Source: DUQX01 sp050948825 (lineage in GTDB: Bacteria > Bacillota > Dethiobacteria > DTU022 > UBA8154). Taken from it: a stretch of DNA of 64,000 nt. Positions 17,281-28,587 of the stretch are shown here, one piece after another (position 1 is the first letter of the stretch; each line of letters opens with the position of its first letter). The notes below the pieces were generated by a model. It was not told where the DNA came from and ran no database searches. It worked only from the letters and a program-made list of their open reading frames with translations. The stretch is from assembly GCA_050948825.1 (NCBI GenBank), contig JBMNEO010000009.1, positions 1-64,000 on the forward strand. The letters are read 5' to 3'. Made by a program: the position numbers and the translations under genes.

Positions 17281-17446
17281 TATCGACCACCTCTTCTAAA
17301 AATATTTTATAAAACACTATATTTCGTATTTACTCTTTACAATTTTAATTATCTCCTTTTATGATAATTAAGTCAACCTTTTTAAATCATAGTTGATAAT
17401 TATTTTTATTAAATACTATATATGTAATGATATTATATATAATATA

Positions 17447-17490
17447 AAAAGCTCTTTTGTGGCAAATAACTGCTTCAAAAGAGCTTTTAA
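17447..17490 (-). terminator. Terminator of the rRNA operon
   Basis: AAAGCTCTTTTG and its complement CAAAAGAGCTTTT form a hairpin just after the 5S gene on the minus strand, followed by an A/T-rich run. Confidence 0.8.
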
Positions 17491-17496
17491 TAATTA

Positions 17497-17612
17497 TCCG
17501 GCAGGGACCTACTCTCCCGGGGACTCGCGTCCCAAGTACCATCGGCGCTGGAGGGCTTAACTTCCGTGTTCGGCATGGTAACGGGTGTATCTCCTCCGCT
17601 ATTCCCACCGGA
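17497..17612 (-). rRNA. rrf: 5S ribosomal RNA
   Basis: About 116 nt, with the recognisable loops CCGAACACGGAAGTTAAG (as its complement) and GAGAGTAGG-type stems. It is the last gene of the operon, 80 nt after 23S. The ends are estimates. Confidence 0.95.
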
Positions 17613-17974
17613 AACTTTTGGCTAACATATATTATTGTTTACTTATATTTTATATTGCTCCCTCAAAACTATACAGCGGATAATTTTTAACAGATTAAGC
17701 CCTCGATCTATTAGTACCGGTCGGCTAAAGATGTCGCCACCATTACACCTCCGGCCTATCAACCAGGTCATCTTCCTGGGATCTTACTTCCTTGAAGGAA
17801 TGGGAGACCTAATCTTGAAGTAGGCTTCGCACTTAGATGCTTTCAGCGCTTATCCTTTCCAAACATAGCTACTCAGCAATGCTCTTGGCAGAACAACTGA
17901 TACACCAGAGGTTCGTTCACCCCGGTCCTCTCGTACTAGGGGCAAATCTTCTCAAGTCTCCTGCGCCCGCGACA

Positions 17975-18015
<41 letters not shown>

Positions 18016-18020
18016 ACGTA

Positions 18021-18057
<37 letters not shown>

Positions 18058-18063
18058 GCTACG

Positions 18064-18116
<53 letters not shown>

Positions 18117-18117
18117 G

Positions 18118-18170
<53 letters not shown>

Positions 18171-18286
18171 GACGGCCCTTCCACTCGGCACCGCCGGATC
18201 ACTAAGCCCTGGTTTCCCACCTGCTCGACATGTCTGTCTCGCAGTTAAGCTCCCTTCTGCCTTTACACTCTACGCGCGATTCCCGA

Positions 18287-18319
<33 letters not shown>

Positions 18320-18326
18320 TTTTTTG

Positions 18327-18359
<33 letters not shown>

Positions 18360-18615
18360 ACACTGTCCCAAAACCGGATCACGGTTTCTGGTTAGAACTT
18401 CAGCATTGAAAGGGTGGTATCCCAAGGTTGGCTCCCCCCAGGCTAGCGCCCGGAGTTCTCAGCCTCCCACCTATCCTGTACATTCAATACCAAAATCCAA
18501 TATCAGGCTACAGTAAAGCTCCACGGGGTCTTACCGTCTTGTCGCGGGTAACCTGCATCTTCACAGGTACTACAATTTCACCGGGTCCCTCGTTGAGACA
18601 GCGCCCAAGTCGTTG

Positions 18616-18694
<79 letters not shown>

Positions 18695-19420
18695 TGGGGC
18701 TTAGGTTCAGAGCTTCGCACCGAAATGCTAACCCTTCCCCTTAACCTTCCAGCACCGGGCAGGCGTCAGCCCCTATACATCGTCTTACGACTTAGCAGAG
18801 ACCTGTGTTTTTGCTAAACAGTCGCTTGGGCCTGTTCACTGCGGCCCCTTCGGGCTCCACAAGATATAGTTTCACCCTACATGGGGCACCCCTTCTCCCT
18901 AAGTTACGGGGTAATTTTGCCGAGTTCCTTAACGAGGGTTCTCCCGCTCGCCTTAGGATTCTCTCCTCGCCTACCTGTGTCGGTTTGCGGTACGGGCACC
19001 CGCAGCCTGGCTAGAGGTTTTTCTTGGCAGCATGGGATCAGCCAGTTCGCTACTTAAATTTCGCTCCCCATCGCGCCTCGGGATTAGGTGGAGACGGATT
19101 TGCCTATCTCCACTCCCTACACGCTTAGACGCACACAACCAACGGTGCGCTGCGCTTACCCTTCTGCGTCACCCCATCGCTCATATCGGCTGAAGGTGGT
19201 ACTGGAATTTCCACCAGTTGTCCATCGCTTACGCCTTTAGGCCTCAGCTTAGGCCCCGACTTACCCTGAGAGGACGAACCTTGCTCAGGAAACCTTAGGC
19301 TTTCGGCGGGCAAGATTCTCACTTGCCTTATCGTTACTCATGCCGGCATTCTCACTTCCGGAAGCTCCACTGCTCCTTGCGGTACAGCTTCGATGCTGCC
19401 GGAACGCTCCCCTACCCATC

Positions 19421-19602
19421 CGGTAGAATTACTACCAGGTTTTATCCTCTGTCCCCAGAACTTTATCCCCTGGGAACCATGTCCCCAGAACTTTATCCCC
19501 TGGGAACCATTTGGTCACAAATTTTGATTTAAACATTAAGGTAAATTTGTGACGAAATGTTATACACCTTTTCCCAGAATAAAACACAGTAGTAATTCTA
19601 CC
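19421..19602 (-). other. Intervening sequence in 23S helix 45
   Basis: About 180 nt of extra sequence replaces the tip of the helix 45 hairpin (near E. coli position 1170). It is bounded by the perfect 14-nt inverted repeat GGTAGAATTACTAC (19422-19435) and GTAGTAATTCTACC (19589-19602). Inside lies a 30-bp unit starting GTCCCCAGAACTTTATCCCC, present twice in tandem (about 19451-19510). A second inner stem, GTCACAAATTT/AAATTTGTGAC, spans about 19514-19552. IVSs at this helix are normally cut out by RNase III, leaving fragmented but functional rRNA. Confidence 0.85.
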
Positions 19603-20228
19603 AGATGCCATGGCTTCGGTGACAGACTTTAGCCCCGTTACATTTTCGGCGCAGAAACACTTGACCAGTGAGCTATTACGCACTCTTTTAATGATGGCTG
19701 CTTCTAAGCCAACATCCTGGTTGTCTAAGCGTTTCCACATCCTTTCCCACTTAGTCTGTACTTTGGGACCTTAACCGATGATCTGGGCTGTTTCCCTCTT
19801 GACCATGGAACTTATCTCCCATAGTCTGACTCCCAAGATACAAGAATTGGTATTCGGAGTTTGACTGAATTCGGTAACCTTGTAGGGCCCCTAGCCCAAT
19901 CAGTGCTCTACCCCCAATTCTAAATTCTTGAGGCTAGCCCTAAAGCTATTTCGGGGAGAACCAGCTATCTCCGGGTTCGATTGGCATTTCACCGCTACCC
20001 ACAACTCATCCCCCGATTTTTTAACATCGGTGGGTTCGGGCCTCCACTCAGCTTTACCTAAGCTTCACCCTGGTCATGGGTAGGTCACCCGGTTTCGGGT
20101 CTACGACCGGTAACTAAATCGCCCATTTCGGACTCGCTTTCGCTACGGCTCCGGAACTTAGTTCCTTAACCTTGCTACCGACCGTAACTCGCCGGCCCGT
20201 TCTACAAAAAGTACGCGGTTACACGTTC

Positions 20229-20303
20229 TGGAGGTCGGATGTCAGTATTCAGCTTACCAAATTATTCAGATCCGGTATTCTGACTCCTGACATCCTACCT
20301 CCA
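20229..20303 (-). other. Intervening sequence in 23S helix 25
   Basis: About 75 nt of extra sequence at the tip of helix 25 (near E. coli position 545), between the conserved GTGGGAGCA and the GTGTAACCGCGTAC side. TGGAGGTCGGATGTCAG on one arm pairs with CTGACATCCTACCTCCA on the other, giving a nearly perfect long stem. This is the other classical IVS site. Confidence 0.75.
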
Positions 20304-20362
20304 GCATAGTGCTCCCACTGCTTGTAGGCTTACGGTTTCAGATACTATTTCACTCCCCTTCC

Positions 20363-20393
<31 letters not shown>

Positions 20394-20984
20394 GCTCCGC
20401 TATCGGTTGCCAGATAGTATTTAGCCTTAGGAGGTGGTCCTCCCTGATTCACACGGGATTCCACGTGCCCCGTGCTACTTGGGAACGCTTTAAGCAAGTC
20501 CTTTCAATTTCAACTACAGGACTATTACCTTCTGTGGTGTATCTTTCCAGATAGCTTCGTCTATCAAAAGGATTTGTAACTTGCCGGCCATTCTGCCGCC
20601 TGGCCTAAAAACGCCCCACTACCCCAAATCGACAACGCCGGCAGGCTATTACATCGAAATGGTTTGGGCTGTTCCCCTTTCGCTCGCCGCTACTGAGGGA
20701 ATCGCTTTTGCTTTCCTTTCCTCCAGGTACTAAGATGTTTCAGTTCCCCAGGTATATACTCCATAGCCTATATATTCAGCCATGGATGCTACGACATTAC
20801 TCGCAGCGGGTTTCCCCATTCGGGTATCCCCGGATCTAAGCCTGTTTGCGGCTCCCCGAGGCTTATCGCAGCTCGCTACGCCCTTCATCTGCTCCTGGCA
20901 CCTAGGCATCCACCGTAAGCCCTTATAAACTTAACCCAATGAAATTATCCGCTATATAGTTTTCAAAGAGCAATATTTTAAATT

Positions 20985-21059
20985 TGGTGGAGATGAGCGG
21001 ATTTGAACCGCTGACCCCCTGCGTGCAAGGCAGGTGCTCTCCCACTGAGCTACATCCCC
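20985..21059 (-). tRNA. tRNA-Ala (TGC)
   Basis: Cloverleaf GGGGATGTAGCTCAG...GGTTCAAATCC with CCTTGCACG as the anticodon arm, giving TGC. The CCA end is encoded. It lies in the 16S-23S spacer. Confidence 0.97.
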
Positions 21060-21115
21060 GTTCAAGATGCAAGGTTTTTTCTTGCTTCTTAAATCTTACT
21101 TCCTGTCTCTTGCAT

Positions 21116-21192
<77 letters not shown>

Positions 21193-21274
21193 TAACCGCA
21201 AATTTTTAGAACCGGCGCTAAACCGATTCCAATTTATATACCAAACAAGGATAAAAAAGAGCCCCACGTAGACT

Positions 21275-22813
<1,539 letters not shown>

Positions 22814-23017
22814 TTAAACTTATATGCAATCACCTGCCTGAAGGCAGGATACATATTGTTCCACTTTTAAGTTTCCTAGCATTATTAATTACTCTTAGGT
22901 CAACCCAACCTCTTTAACAGCTATTGTTGTTAAGCATGAAGTCAGGCTGATTTGAGTCCTTGACAGGGACTCCTTTTATCCTTGTTTAGTTTTCAAAGAA
23001 CTTGTGCAGCACCTTTA

Positions 23018-23046
23018 AGTTTACCATATTCATTTTATCTTGTCAA
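23018..23046 (-). promoter_or_regulatory. rRNA promoter, proximal
   Basis: TTGACA (complement at 23041-23046), a 17-bp spacer and TAAACT (complement at 23018-23023), transcribing toward 16S. Confidence 0.8.
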
Positions 23047-23142
23047 GGTGCTTCTAAATTTTTTAATTTCCTTCATCTTTTGACGCCTGACTTTTAAAGT
23101 TTGTCTTGCGTCTTTAAAGTTTGTCTTGCGTCACAGATTTTT

Positions 23143-23171
23143 ATTTTATCACATTCATTTTAATCTGTCAA
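23143..23171 (-). promoter_or_regulatory. rRNA promoter, distal
   Basis: TTGACA (complement at 23166-23171), a 17-bp spacer and TAAAAT (complement at 23143-23148). The spacer shares AAAATGAAT with the proximal promoter, so the two probably arose by duplication. Confidence 0.8.
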
Positions 23172-23404
23172 GACTTTTTTTCTTTCTTTAAAACTTCTAA
23201 GGTCCAGGCACGCATACCGTTGCTTTCCAGCTTTCTTACAGTAATTGTGCATCACAGTTTCATACTATACCATGATTTATGCAAGGACACAAGAGACTCT
23301 ATTCACATTTAAATTTGATACGAAACGTTTTTATGGCATTTTTCGTTTTAATAATAAATATTTCTAACTAAATCTAAATTTTTCGGCCACAGGGTATCCT
23401 TAAT

Positions 23405-24112
23405 TCAGGGAATAAGCTTCAGATTTTCTTTAAGGCTTATAGCTCCAATATTCAAGTTGATCAGCGTTTCCGGCACCTCGCCTGGATAAACAGTATCCGC
23501 AATAGGTACTGTAGTATGGACTTCAACATTTGTAGAAATCAGGGGAACAACCACCCTTACTTCTGAAAACACTTCCAAGTATATTTTATGGCGCACCTGA
23601 TTAAAACCCGCTTCCTCAAACGAGTCGTTAAGATAGGTATTAACCTTGCCGACAGGAATTAATTTTATCGGTATTTCAGGTCCATAAGTCGCCAGGAGAT
23701 AACTATCCAATACTTCGCCAAAAGGAATTTTTAAGGGCTCTTTCTCAATAGCCTTCAGGGAATCTTGTGTTGCCAGTGTTGTCTCCGCCATCAAACGGTT
23801 TATTTCCATAGTATTAATCTGCGCCATAATAATTTTACCGTTTTCGTCCCGGCTGATTGAAATTAAATCCTGATATTTTACTCCCTGTGTCACTTCTTCA
23901 AGAATAGCCCTGTTTACAGCCTCGGTAGCCAGAATATTAGCTTTGACTTCAGCGATTGAGAGAATGGCAGGACGCAAATTCTTTTCCATTACCCAGAAAC
24001 CCCGGCTCAGCAAGAACAGGACAAGGCACAGCAGAATAAACGAAACCACGCTGACGTTATATATGTGGTCTTTAAAAAACCGATGCAGAAACCTTTTGCG
24101 CCTGATAAACAT
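23405..24112 (-). CDS. yunB: Sporulation protein YunB
   Basis: A 235-residue protein with one N-terminal membrane helix (SVVSFILLCLVLFLLSRGF) and the family segments AVNRAILEEV and KIPFGEVLDSYLLATYGPEIPIKLIP. YunB is needed for efficient spore formation in Bacillus; its molecular role is unknown. ATG 24112 follows GAAGGGGG; an upstream extension to 24178 lacks a site and overlaps tyrS. Confidence 0.9.
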   Translation of the reverse strand: MFIRRKRFLHRFFKDHIYNVSVVSFILLCLVLFLLSRGFWVMEKNLRPAILSIAEVKANILATEAVNRAILEEVTQGVKYQDLISISRDENGKIIMAQINTMEINRLMAETTLATQDSLKAIEKEPLKIPFGEVLDSYLLATYGPEIPIKLIPVGKVNTYLNDSFEEAGFNQVRHKIYLEVFSEVRVVVPLISTNVEVHTTVPIADTVYPGEVPETLINLNIGAISLKENLKLIP

Positions 24113-24165
24113 AAAAAAACCCCCTTCTATATTTATGCCGAAGGAGGCTTTTTGAAAACCAAAAC

Positions 24166-25425
24166 TCAAGATAGCCATTTAACAAGGAAATAGTTCTTTT
24201 TCCCCCTGCGTATAACCGTATATCTTTCACGCAGCCGGTCGTTATACCCTAGCATTTTGTTGATATCTGTAACGCACTGGTCATTAATATAAATCGCCCT
24301 GTTTTTTAGATCTTCCCTGGCTTGTCTTTTTGAAGGTGATATTCCGGCAGTAACCAGCAAATCAACAATACCGATTTCTCTTTCCTCTATTGCTACTGAG
24401 GGAACATCCATTAATCCTTCTTCTATTTCGTCTTTGGCCAGGTCCTTTACATTACCGTAGAACAGTGCCTGGGATATCTTTTCCGCCCTTGATAGAGCGT
24501 CCTTTCCGTGAACAAGCGCGGTTACTTCCCGCGCGAGAACGCGCTGAGCCTCTCTTTTCCCAGGGTTGTCGACAACCTCTTTTTCCAGATCGATGATTTC
24601 ATCGTGGGATAGAAAAGTAAAATACTTAATAAATTTGACGACATCCCGGTCATCAGTGTTGATCCAAAACTGGAAAAACCGGTACGGGGTTGTTTTGGCC
24701 GGATCAAGCCAGATTGTGCCTGATTCTGTTTTACCAAATTTTGTTCCATCATTCTTTGTAACCAGGGGGAATGTTAAGCCGTATGCTTTTTTATTGGATA
24801 CTCTGCGGATCAGATCGATCCCCGCAGTAATATTCCCCCACTGGTCGCTTCCCCCCGCTTGCATTTCACAGTCGTAATCTTCATATAGCCGCAAAAAATC
24901 ATAGGACTGTAAGATCATATAGCTGAATTCCGTATAAGAAATACCTGTTGAAAGCCTTGATTTAACAGCATCTTTGGAGAGCATATAGCTGATAGAAAAA
25001 TACTTGCCGATATCGCGGAGAAAAGTTATCAATTCCTGTTTTCCCAGCCAATCATAGTTATTGGCTATACGGGCAGGATTTTGGGTTGAATGAAAATCAA
25101 GGAATCGCTCAAGCTGCGCCCTGATCTTCACTGTCCACTCATCAATCACTTCCTCGGGATTTAATCCCCTTTCTGAAGATTTTCCGCTCGGATCGCCAAT
25201 AAGACCGGTGCCCCCACCTACAAGGGCAATGGGTTTATGCCCTGCCAGCTGGAACCGCCTGAGGCCTAATATGGGAAGGAGGCTTCCAACATGCAGGCTG
25301 TCAGCGGTGGGGTCGAAACCGATATATAGAGATACCGGCCCCGAGTTCAGCCTTTGCCTGAGTTCATCATAGTCGGTTACCTGATATAACATTCCTCTGA
25401 ACTCTAAATCTTGCAGGATATCCAT
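24166..25425 (-). CDS. tyrS: Tyrosyl-tRNA synthetase
   Basis: A 419-residue class I synthetase charging tRNA-Tyr. The HIGH motif is HVGS (45-48) after YIGFDPTADSL, the tyrosine-binding SYMILQSYDFLRL is present, and the KMSKS-type loop is KFGKTESG. The C-terminal S4 RNA-binding domain begins at SKRQAREDLKNRAIYIND. ATG 25425 has AAAGGAG upstream; the 20 residues before it are non-homologous. I see no T-box upstream. Confidence 0.96.
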   Translation of the reverse strand: MDILQDLEFRGMLYQVTDYDELRQRLNSGPVSLYIGFDPTADSLHVGSLLPILGLRRFQLAGHKPIALVGGGTGLIGDPSGKSSERGLNPEEVIDEWTVKIRAQLERFLDFHSTQNPARIANNYDWLGKQELITFLRDIGKYFSISYMLSKDAVKSRLSTGISYTEFSYMILQSYDFLRLYEDYDCEMQAGGSDQWGNITAGIDLIRRVSNKKAYGLTFPLVTKNDGTKFGKTESGTIWLDPAKTTPYRFFQFWINTDDRDVVKFIKYFTFLSHDEIIDLEKEVVDNPGKREAQRVLAREVTALVHGKDALSRAEKISQALFYGNVKDLAKDEIEEGLMDVPSVAIEEREIGIVDLLVTAGISPSKRQAREDLKNRAIYINDQCVTDINKMLGYNDRLRERYTVIRRGKKNYFLVKWLS

Positions 25426-25576
25426 TCTTAAAACTCCTTTGCACTTACTATCTATGTATTTTTTTGTAGCAACTATCCAAGGCAAATTATATATGAAAAG
25501 TTATTGTTAATCAACAAAGAAACTTTTTTTTTGTTTTTGAGTCTATTATATAGAGATTTTCCCACGTCTGGTCTTG

Positions 25577-25585
25577 TGATATAAT
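25577..25585 (+). promoter_or_regulatory. Extended -10 promoter of the PBP gene
   Basis: TGATATAAT at 25577-25585 is an extended -10 element 23 nt before the ATG; no good -35 is visible. Confidence 0.5.
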
Positions 25586-25607
25586 ATGTTCAGTGAGGAG
25601 GGGGCTT

Positions 25608-28475
25608 ATGCCGAAGAAAAATAATACCGGCGGGCTTAAGAAGTCTAATAAAAAGAAAAAAACCACTAAAAAGGTATTGTTTAAGTTATTCAAAATAGCA
25701 ATTCTACTTCTCTTCATCGCTGTTGTTCTGGCAGGAATGGGGTTGCTGGCCGTTGCATATTCCTATGTGAAAGATGCACCTGAGCTTGATGTGGACAATT
25801 TGAATCCTCCGGTTACATCTTACATATATGATCGCGAGGGGAACGAAATAACCAAGCTCTATGACGAGCAAAACAGAAAAGAAATACCCCTGGAGATGAT
25901 TCCTAAACACGTCCAGCAAGCTTTTATTGCGATTGAAGACGAAAGGTTCTATGATCATTACGGGGTAGATCCCATGGCAATCCTGAGAGCTGTACTGGTT
26001 AACCTTCGCCAGAACAGCTTGACAGGACAGGGAGGCAGCACTATCACTCAACAGTTAATAAAAGATGCTTTCCTTACCCCGGAAAAAAAGCTTCGACGCA
26101 AAATACAGGAAGCATGGCTTGCACTGAAGCTGGAAAGGCAGTATTCTAAAAGCGAGATCCTGGAAATGTACCTGAACCGCATCCCCTTTGCCCATGGAGC
26201 CTATGGCATTGAGGCTGCAGCAAACACCTATTTTAATAAAAGCACCGGTGAGCTGACCATAGCCGAAGCGGCCTTACTGGCGGGGGTGCCGCGTGCGCCC
26301 AATTATTATTCCCCATACAAAAATCTGGATCAATCGCTGCAGAGACAATCATTGGTGCTCAACAAAATGTATGAACTCGGTTATATCACCCACAGGGAGC
26401 TGACAGAAGCAAAAGAAGAGGAAATAGTGCTGGAGGAACTTCAAAGCAGAGAATATCCTTACCCTTATTTTATAGATTACGTCCTGCATCATGAGCTTGT
26501 TGATATTCTCTTGACCATGCCCGGATACGAAAGCCGCGAGGAAGCCTACGAGGCTATCTACAATATGGGGCTAAAGATTTACACCACCCTGGATACAGAT
26601 GCCCAAACAGCGGTAACAAATATTTTGAGCGATGAGAGCCTTTGTTCGCGGAATATAAGGGTCGATATGGCCAAATTAAAACAGATACTGGAAAACGAGG
26701 ATTTAAAGGGTTACCCGGAAGAAGTAATCTCTGAGGACGGAATCCTTCAACCGCAGGCAGCAGCAGTAGCTGCCAACCCGGTCACCGGAGAAGTCCTGGC
26801 TTTAGTCGGAGGGAGAGACTACGGGAAAGACAATCAAGACCTGCGCTTTATCAGCCGCAGGCAGCCGGGATCCGCCATGAAACCACTGGTAACATATGCA
26901 CCGGCAATGGAAGAAGGCCTTTTAACACCGGGTTCAATTATTGACGATTCCCCCTTTATCCGGGGCACCTGGGCTCCGGAAAACTTCGACCGCGCCTTCA
27001 GGGGGCTAATTACAGTACGCGAAGCCCTGGTACGCTCATGGAACGTTCCTGCCGTAAGAGCTTTTGAGATGGTAACTCCGCAGATCGGGCTTGAATATGC
27101 AAAAAGCATGGGACTTTCCACCATTCATGAAAATGATTATAACCTGGCCACAACGCTGGGAGGATTAACTTACGGGGTAACAGCTTTCGACATGGCGCAG
27201 GCTTACGCTGTTCTGGCAAATCAAGGTGTAAAGGTGAGCTTTTTTACTGTAGAAAGAATTGAAGACCGTGACGGTCATATTTTGTATGATCATCGTGCCG
27301 AGCCGGAGGCCGTCCTTTCCCCGCAAACCGCCTTTCTGATAACCGATATCCTCAAAGACGTCGTGCGCAGGGGAACTGCAGGAGCCCTGAGGGTGGGGCG
27401 TACTGTGGCTGCAAAAACAGGGACTACCAATGAGGACCGGGATGCTTACCTGGTAGCGTATACCCCGGAGATCGTTGTTTCATTCTGGATCGGACATGAT
27501 ATACAAAAATTGGGAACTGTTCCGGGTGGGAGTAGAACACCGGTTGATTACATGAACAAAATACTTCCACCAATTCTTGAAGATATACCCCCATCGGACT
27601 TTGAACGCCCTTCGGGAATTACCGGGCCGATCAGTATCTGCAACAAATCAGGGCTGAGGCCGGGGCCTCACTGTCCCGATGAGGCTATTGTCAGTGAAAT
27701 TTTCCCTGCCGGGATGGTGCCCCAGGAGACGTGTGATCTTCATCTTGAAATGGAAATATGCAGCGCCAGCGAGCTTCTTCCCGGTGATTTCTGTCCGGAA
27801 GAGGAAATTGAAACACGCATATTCCTCAACAGGCCGGAATTTCAGCTCACCGATGAACGGTGGAGAGGAGCCGGAAGAGGGCCGCAGGATGCTGCGCAGA
27901 TGCCTCCGGAAGAACAATGTGATATTCACACCGTCCCTGCAACGGCACCGTCAGGGTTTGACGGATATATCTTGCAAAATCCCCCGAGGGTGCTGCTGCG
28001 GTGGAATGCTCAGCGCGATATTGTAGAATACAGAATCTACAGGAAGGTCTCCGGTAAAACCAGCGGGAATAATCAAGAAGAAAACACAGGTGAGGAAAAT
28101 GAGGGAGCAGGAATTAATGAAGAGTTGCTGCTGCAAACGCTGCCAGGCACCGTCACTCAATATTTGGACAGCTGGGTGGAGGCCGAAACAGAATATACCT
28201 ATTCCCTGGTGGCGATAAACACTGAGGGGATAAAATCCGCTCCCCTGAGAAGGGTGCTTTTTATCCCGCAGTATAACAGTCCGGGTGATCAAAACGGCAA
28301 TGGTAATAACAATGACGACAGCGATAACGAAGGCGGCAGCGGTGATGATCGCGATCATCACCGGGATGACGATGATGATGATGGCCATGACAGGCCTCCA
28401 CAAAGGGATCCTGACCGTTGGCCGCCGGATAATAATGAAAACAGGGATCGCAGGGACAGAAATAACAGGCATTAA
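25608..28475 (+). CDS. Class A penicillin-binding protein (PBP1A type)
   Basis: A 955-residue bifunctional peptidoglycan synthase. After a basic tail and one membrane helix (AILLLFIAVVLAGMGLLAVAY), the glycosyltransferase domain has EDERFYDHYGVD and GQGGSTITQQLIK. The transpeptidase has SRRQPGSAMKP (SXXK), VRSWNVPA (SXN) and KTGTTNEDRDA (KTG). A fibronectin-III-like domain follows (VLLRWNAQRDIVEYRIYRK...), and then an Asp/Asn/Arg/Gly-rich tail of about 60 residues. ATG 25608 is preceded by GAGGAGGGGG. It is convergent with mutS2. Confidence 0.94.
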   Translation: MPKKNNTGGLKKSNKKKKTTKKVLFKLFKIAILLLFIAVVLAGMGLLAVAYSYVKDAPELDVDNLNPPVTSYIYDREGNEITKLYDEQNRKEIPLEMIPKHVQQAFIAIEDERFYDHYGVDPMAILRAVLVNLRQNSLTGQGGSTITQQLIKDAFLTPEKKLRRKIQEAWLALKLERQYSKSEILEMYLNRIPFAHGAYGIEAAANTYFNKSTGELTIAEAALLAGVPRAPNYYSPYKNLDQSLQRQSLVLNKMYELGYITHRELTEAKEEEIVLEELQSREYPYPYFIDYVLHHELVDILLTMPGYESREEAYEAIYNMGLKIYTTLDTDAQTAVTNILSDESLCSRNIRVDMAKLKQILENEDLKGYPEEVISEDGILQPQAAAVAANPVTGEVLALVGGRDYGKDNQDLRFISRRQPGSAMKPLVTYAPAMEEGLLTPGSIIDDSPFIRGTWAPENFDRAFRGLITVREALVRSWNVPAVRAFEMVTPQIGLEYAKSMGLSTIHENDYNLATTLGGLTYGVTAFDMAQAYAVLANQGVKVSFFTVERIEDRDGHILYDHRAEPEAVLSPQTAFLITDILKDVVRRGTAGALRVGRTVAAKTGTTNEDRDAYLVAYTPEIVVSFWIGHDIQKLGTVPGGSRTPVDYMNKILPPILEDIPPSDFERPSGITGPISICNKSGLRPGPHCPDEAIVSEIFPAGMVPQETCDLHLEMEICSASELLPGDFCPEEEIETRIFLNRPEFQLTDERWRGAGRGPQDAAQMPPEEQCDIHTVPATAPSGFDGYILQNPPRVLLRWNAQRDIVEYRIYRKVSGKTSGNNQEENTGEENEGAGINEELLLQTLPGTVTQYLDSWVEAETEYTYSLVAINTEGIKSAPLRRVLFIPQYNSPGDQNGNGNNNDDSDNEGGSGDDRDHHRDDDDDDGHDRPPQRDPDRWPPDNNENRDRRDRNNRH

Positions 28476-28552
28476 TGATGGGGTAATGATGAGGTATGAA
28501 AATAAGATTTTATAAACGTTGCAGATTTATCCCTTTCACTACGGTTTAATCG

Positions 28553-28587
28553 AAGCGCCTGCCCGGCACTATGCCGGCAGGCGCTAT
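28553..28587. terminator. Bidirectional hairpin between PBP and mutS2
   Basis: AGCGCCTGCCCGGCA pairs with TGCCGGCAGGCGCT across a short loop, between two convergent genes. It abuts the mutS2 stop. No strong T-run. Confidence 0.55.

Larger units (their letters stand above)
22814..23404 (-). promoter_or_regulatory. rRNA operon leader and upstream region
   Basis: About 590 nt without a gene between yunB and 16S. It holds a boxA-like GTTCTTTGAAAACT near 22993, two strong promoters (below) and a doubled TTTAAAGTTTGTCTTGCGTC (about 23093-23132). The rest to 23404 is A/T-rich and I see nothing else. Confidence 0.7.

Noticed and set aside
19451..19510. Two 30-bp copies considered as a CRISPR-like array
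   Set aside because: Head-to-tail copies with no spacers, inside a 23S IVS.
25426..25607. T-box leader for tyrS
   Set aside because: No TGGNACCGCG motif or terminator was seen in the spacer.
27951..28472. 173-codon minus frame rich in I, V and P
   Set aside because: Antisense shadow of the Asp/Asn-rich PBP tail.
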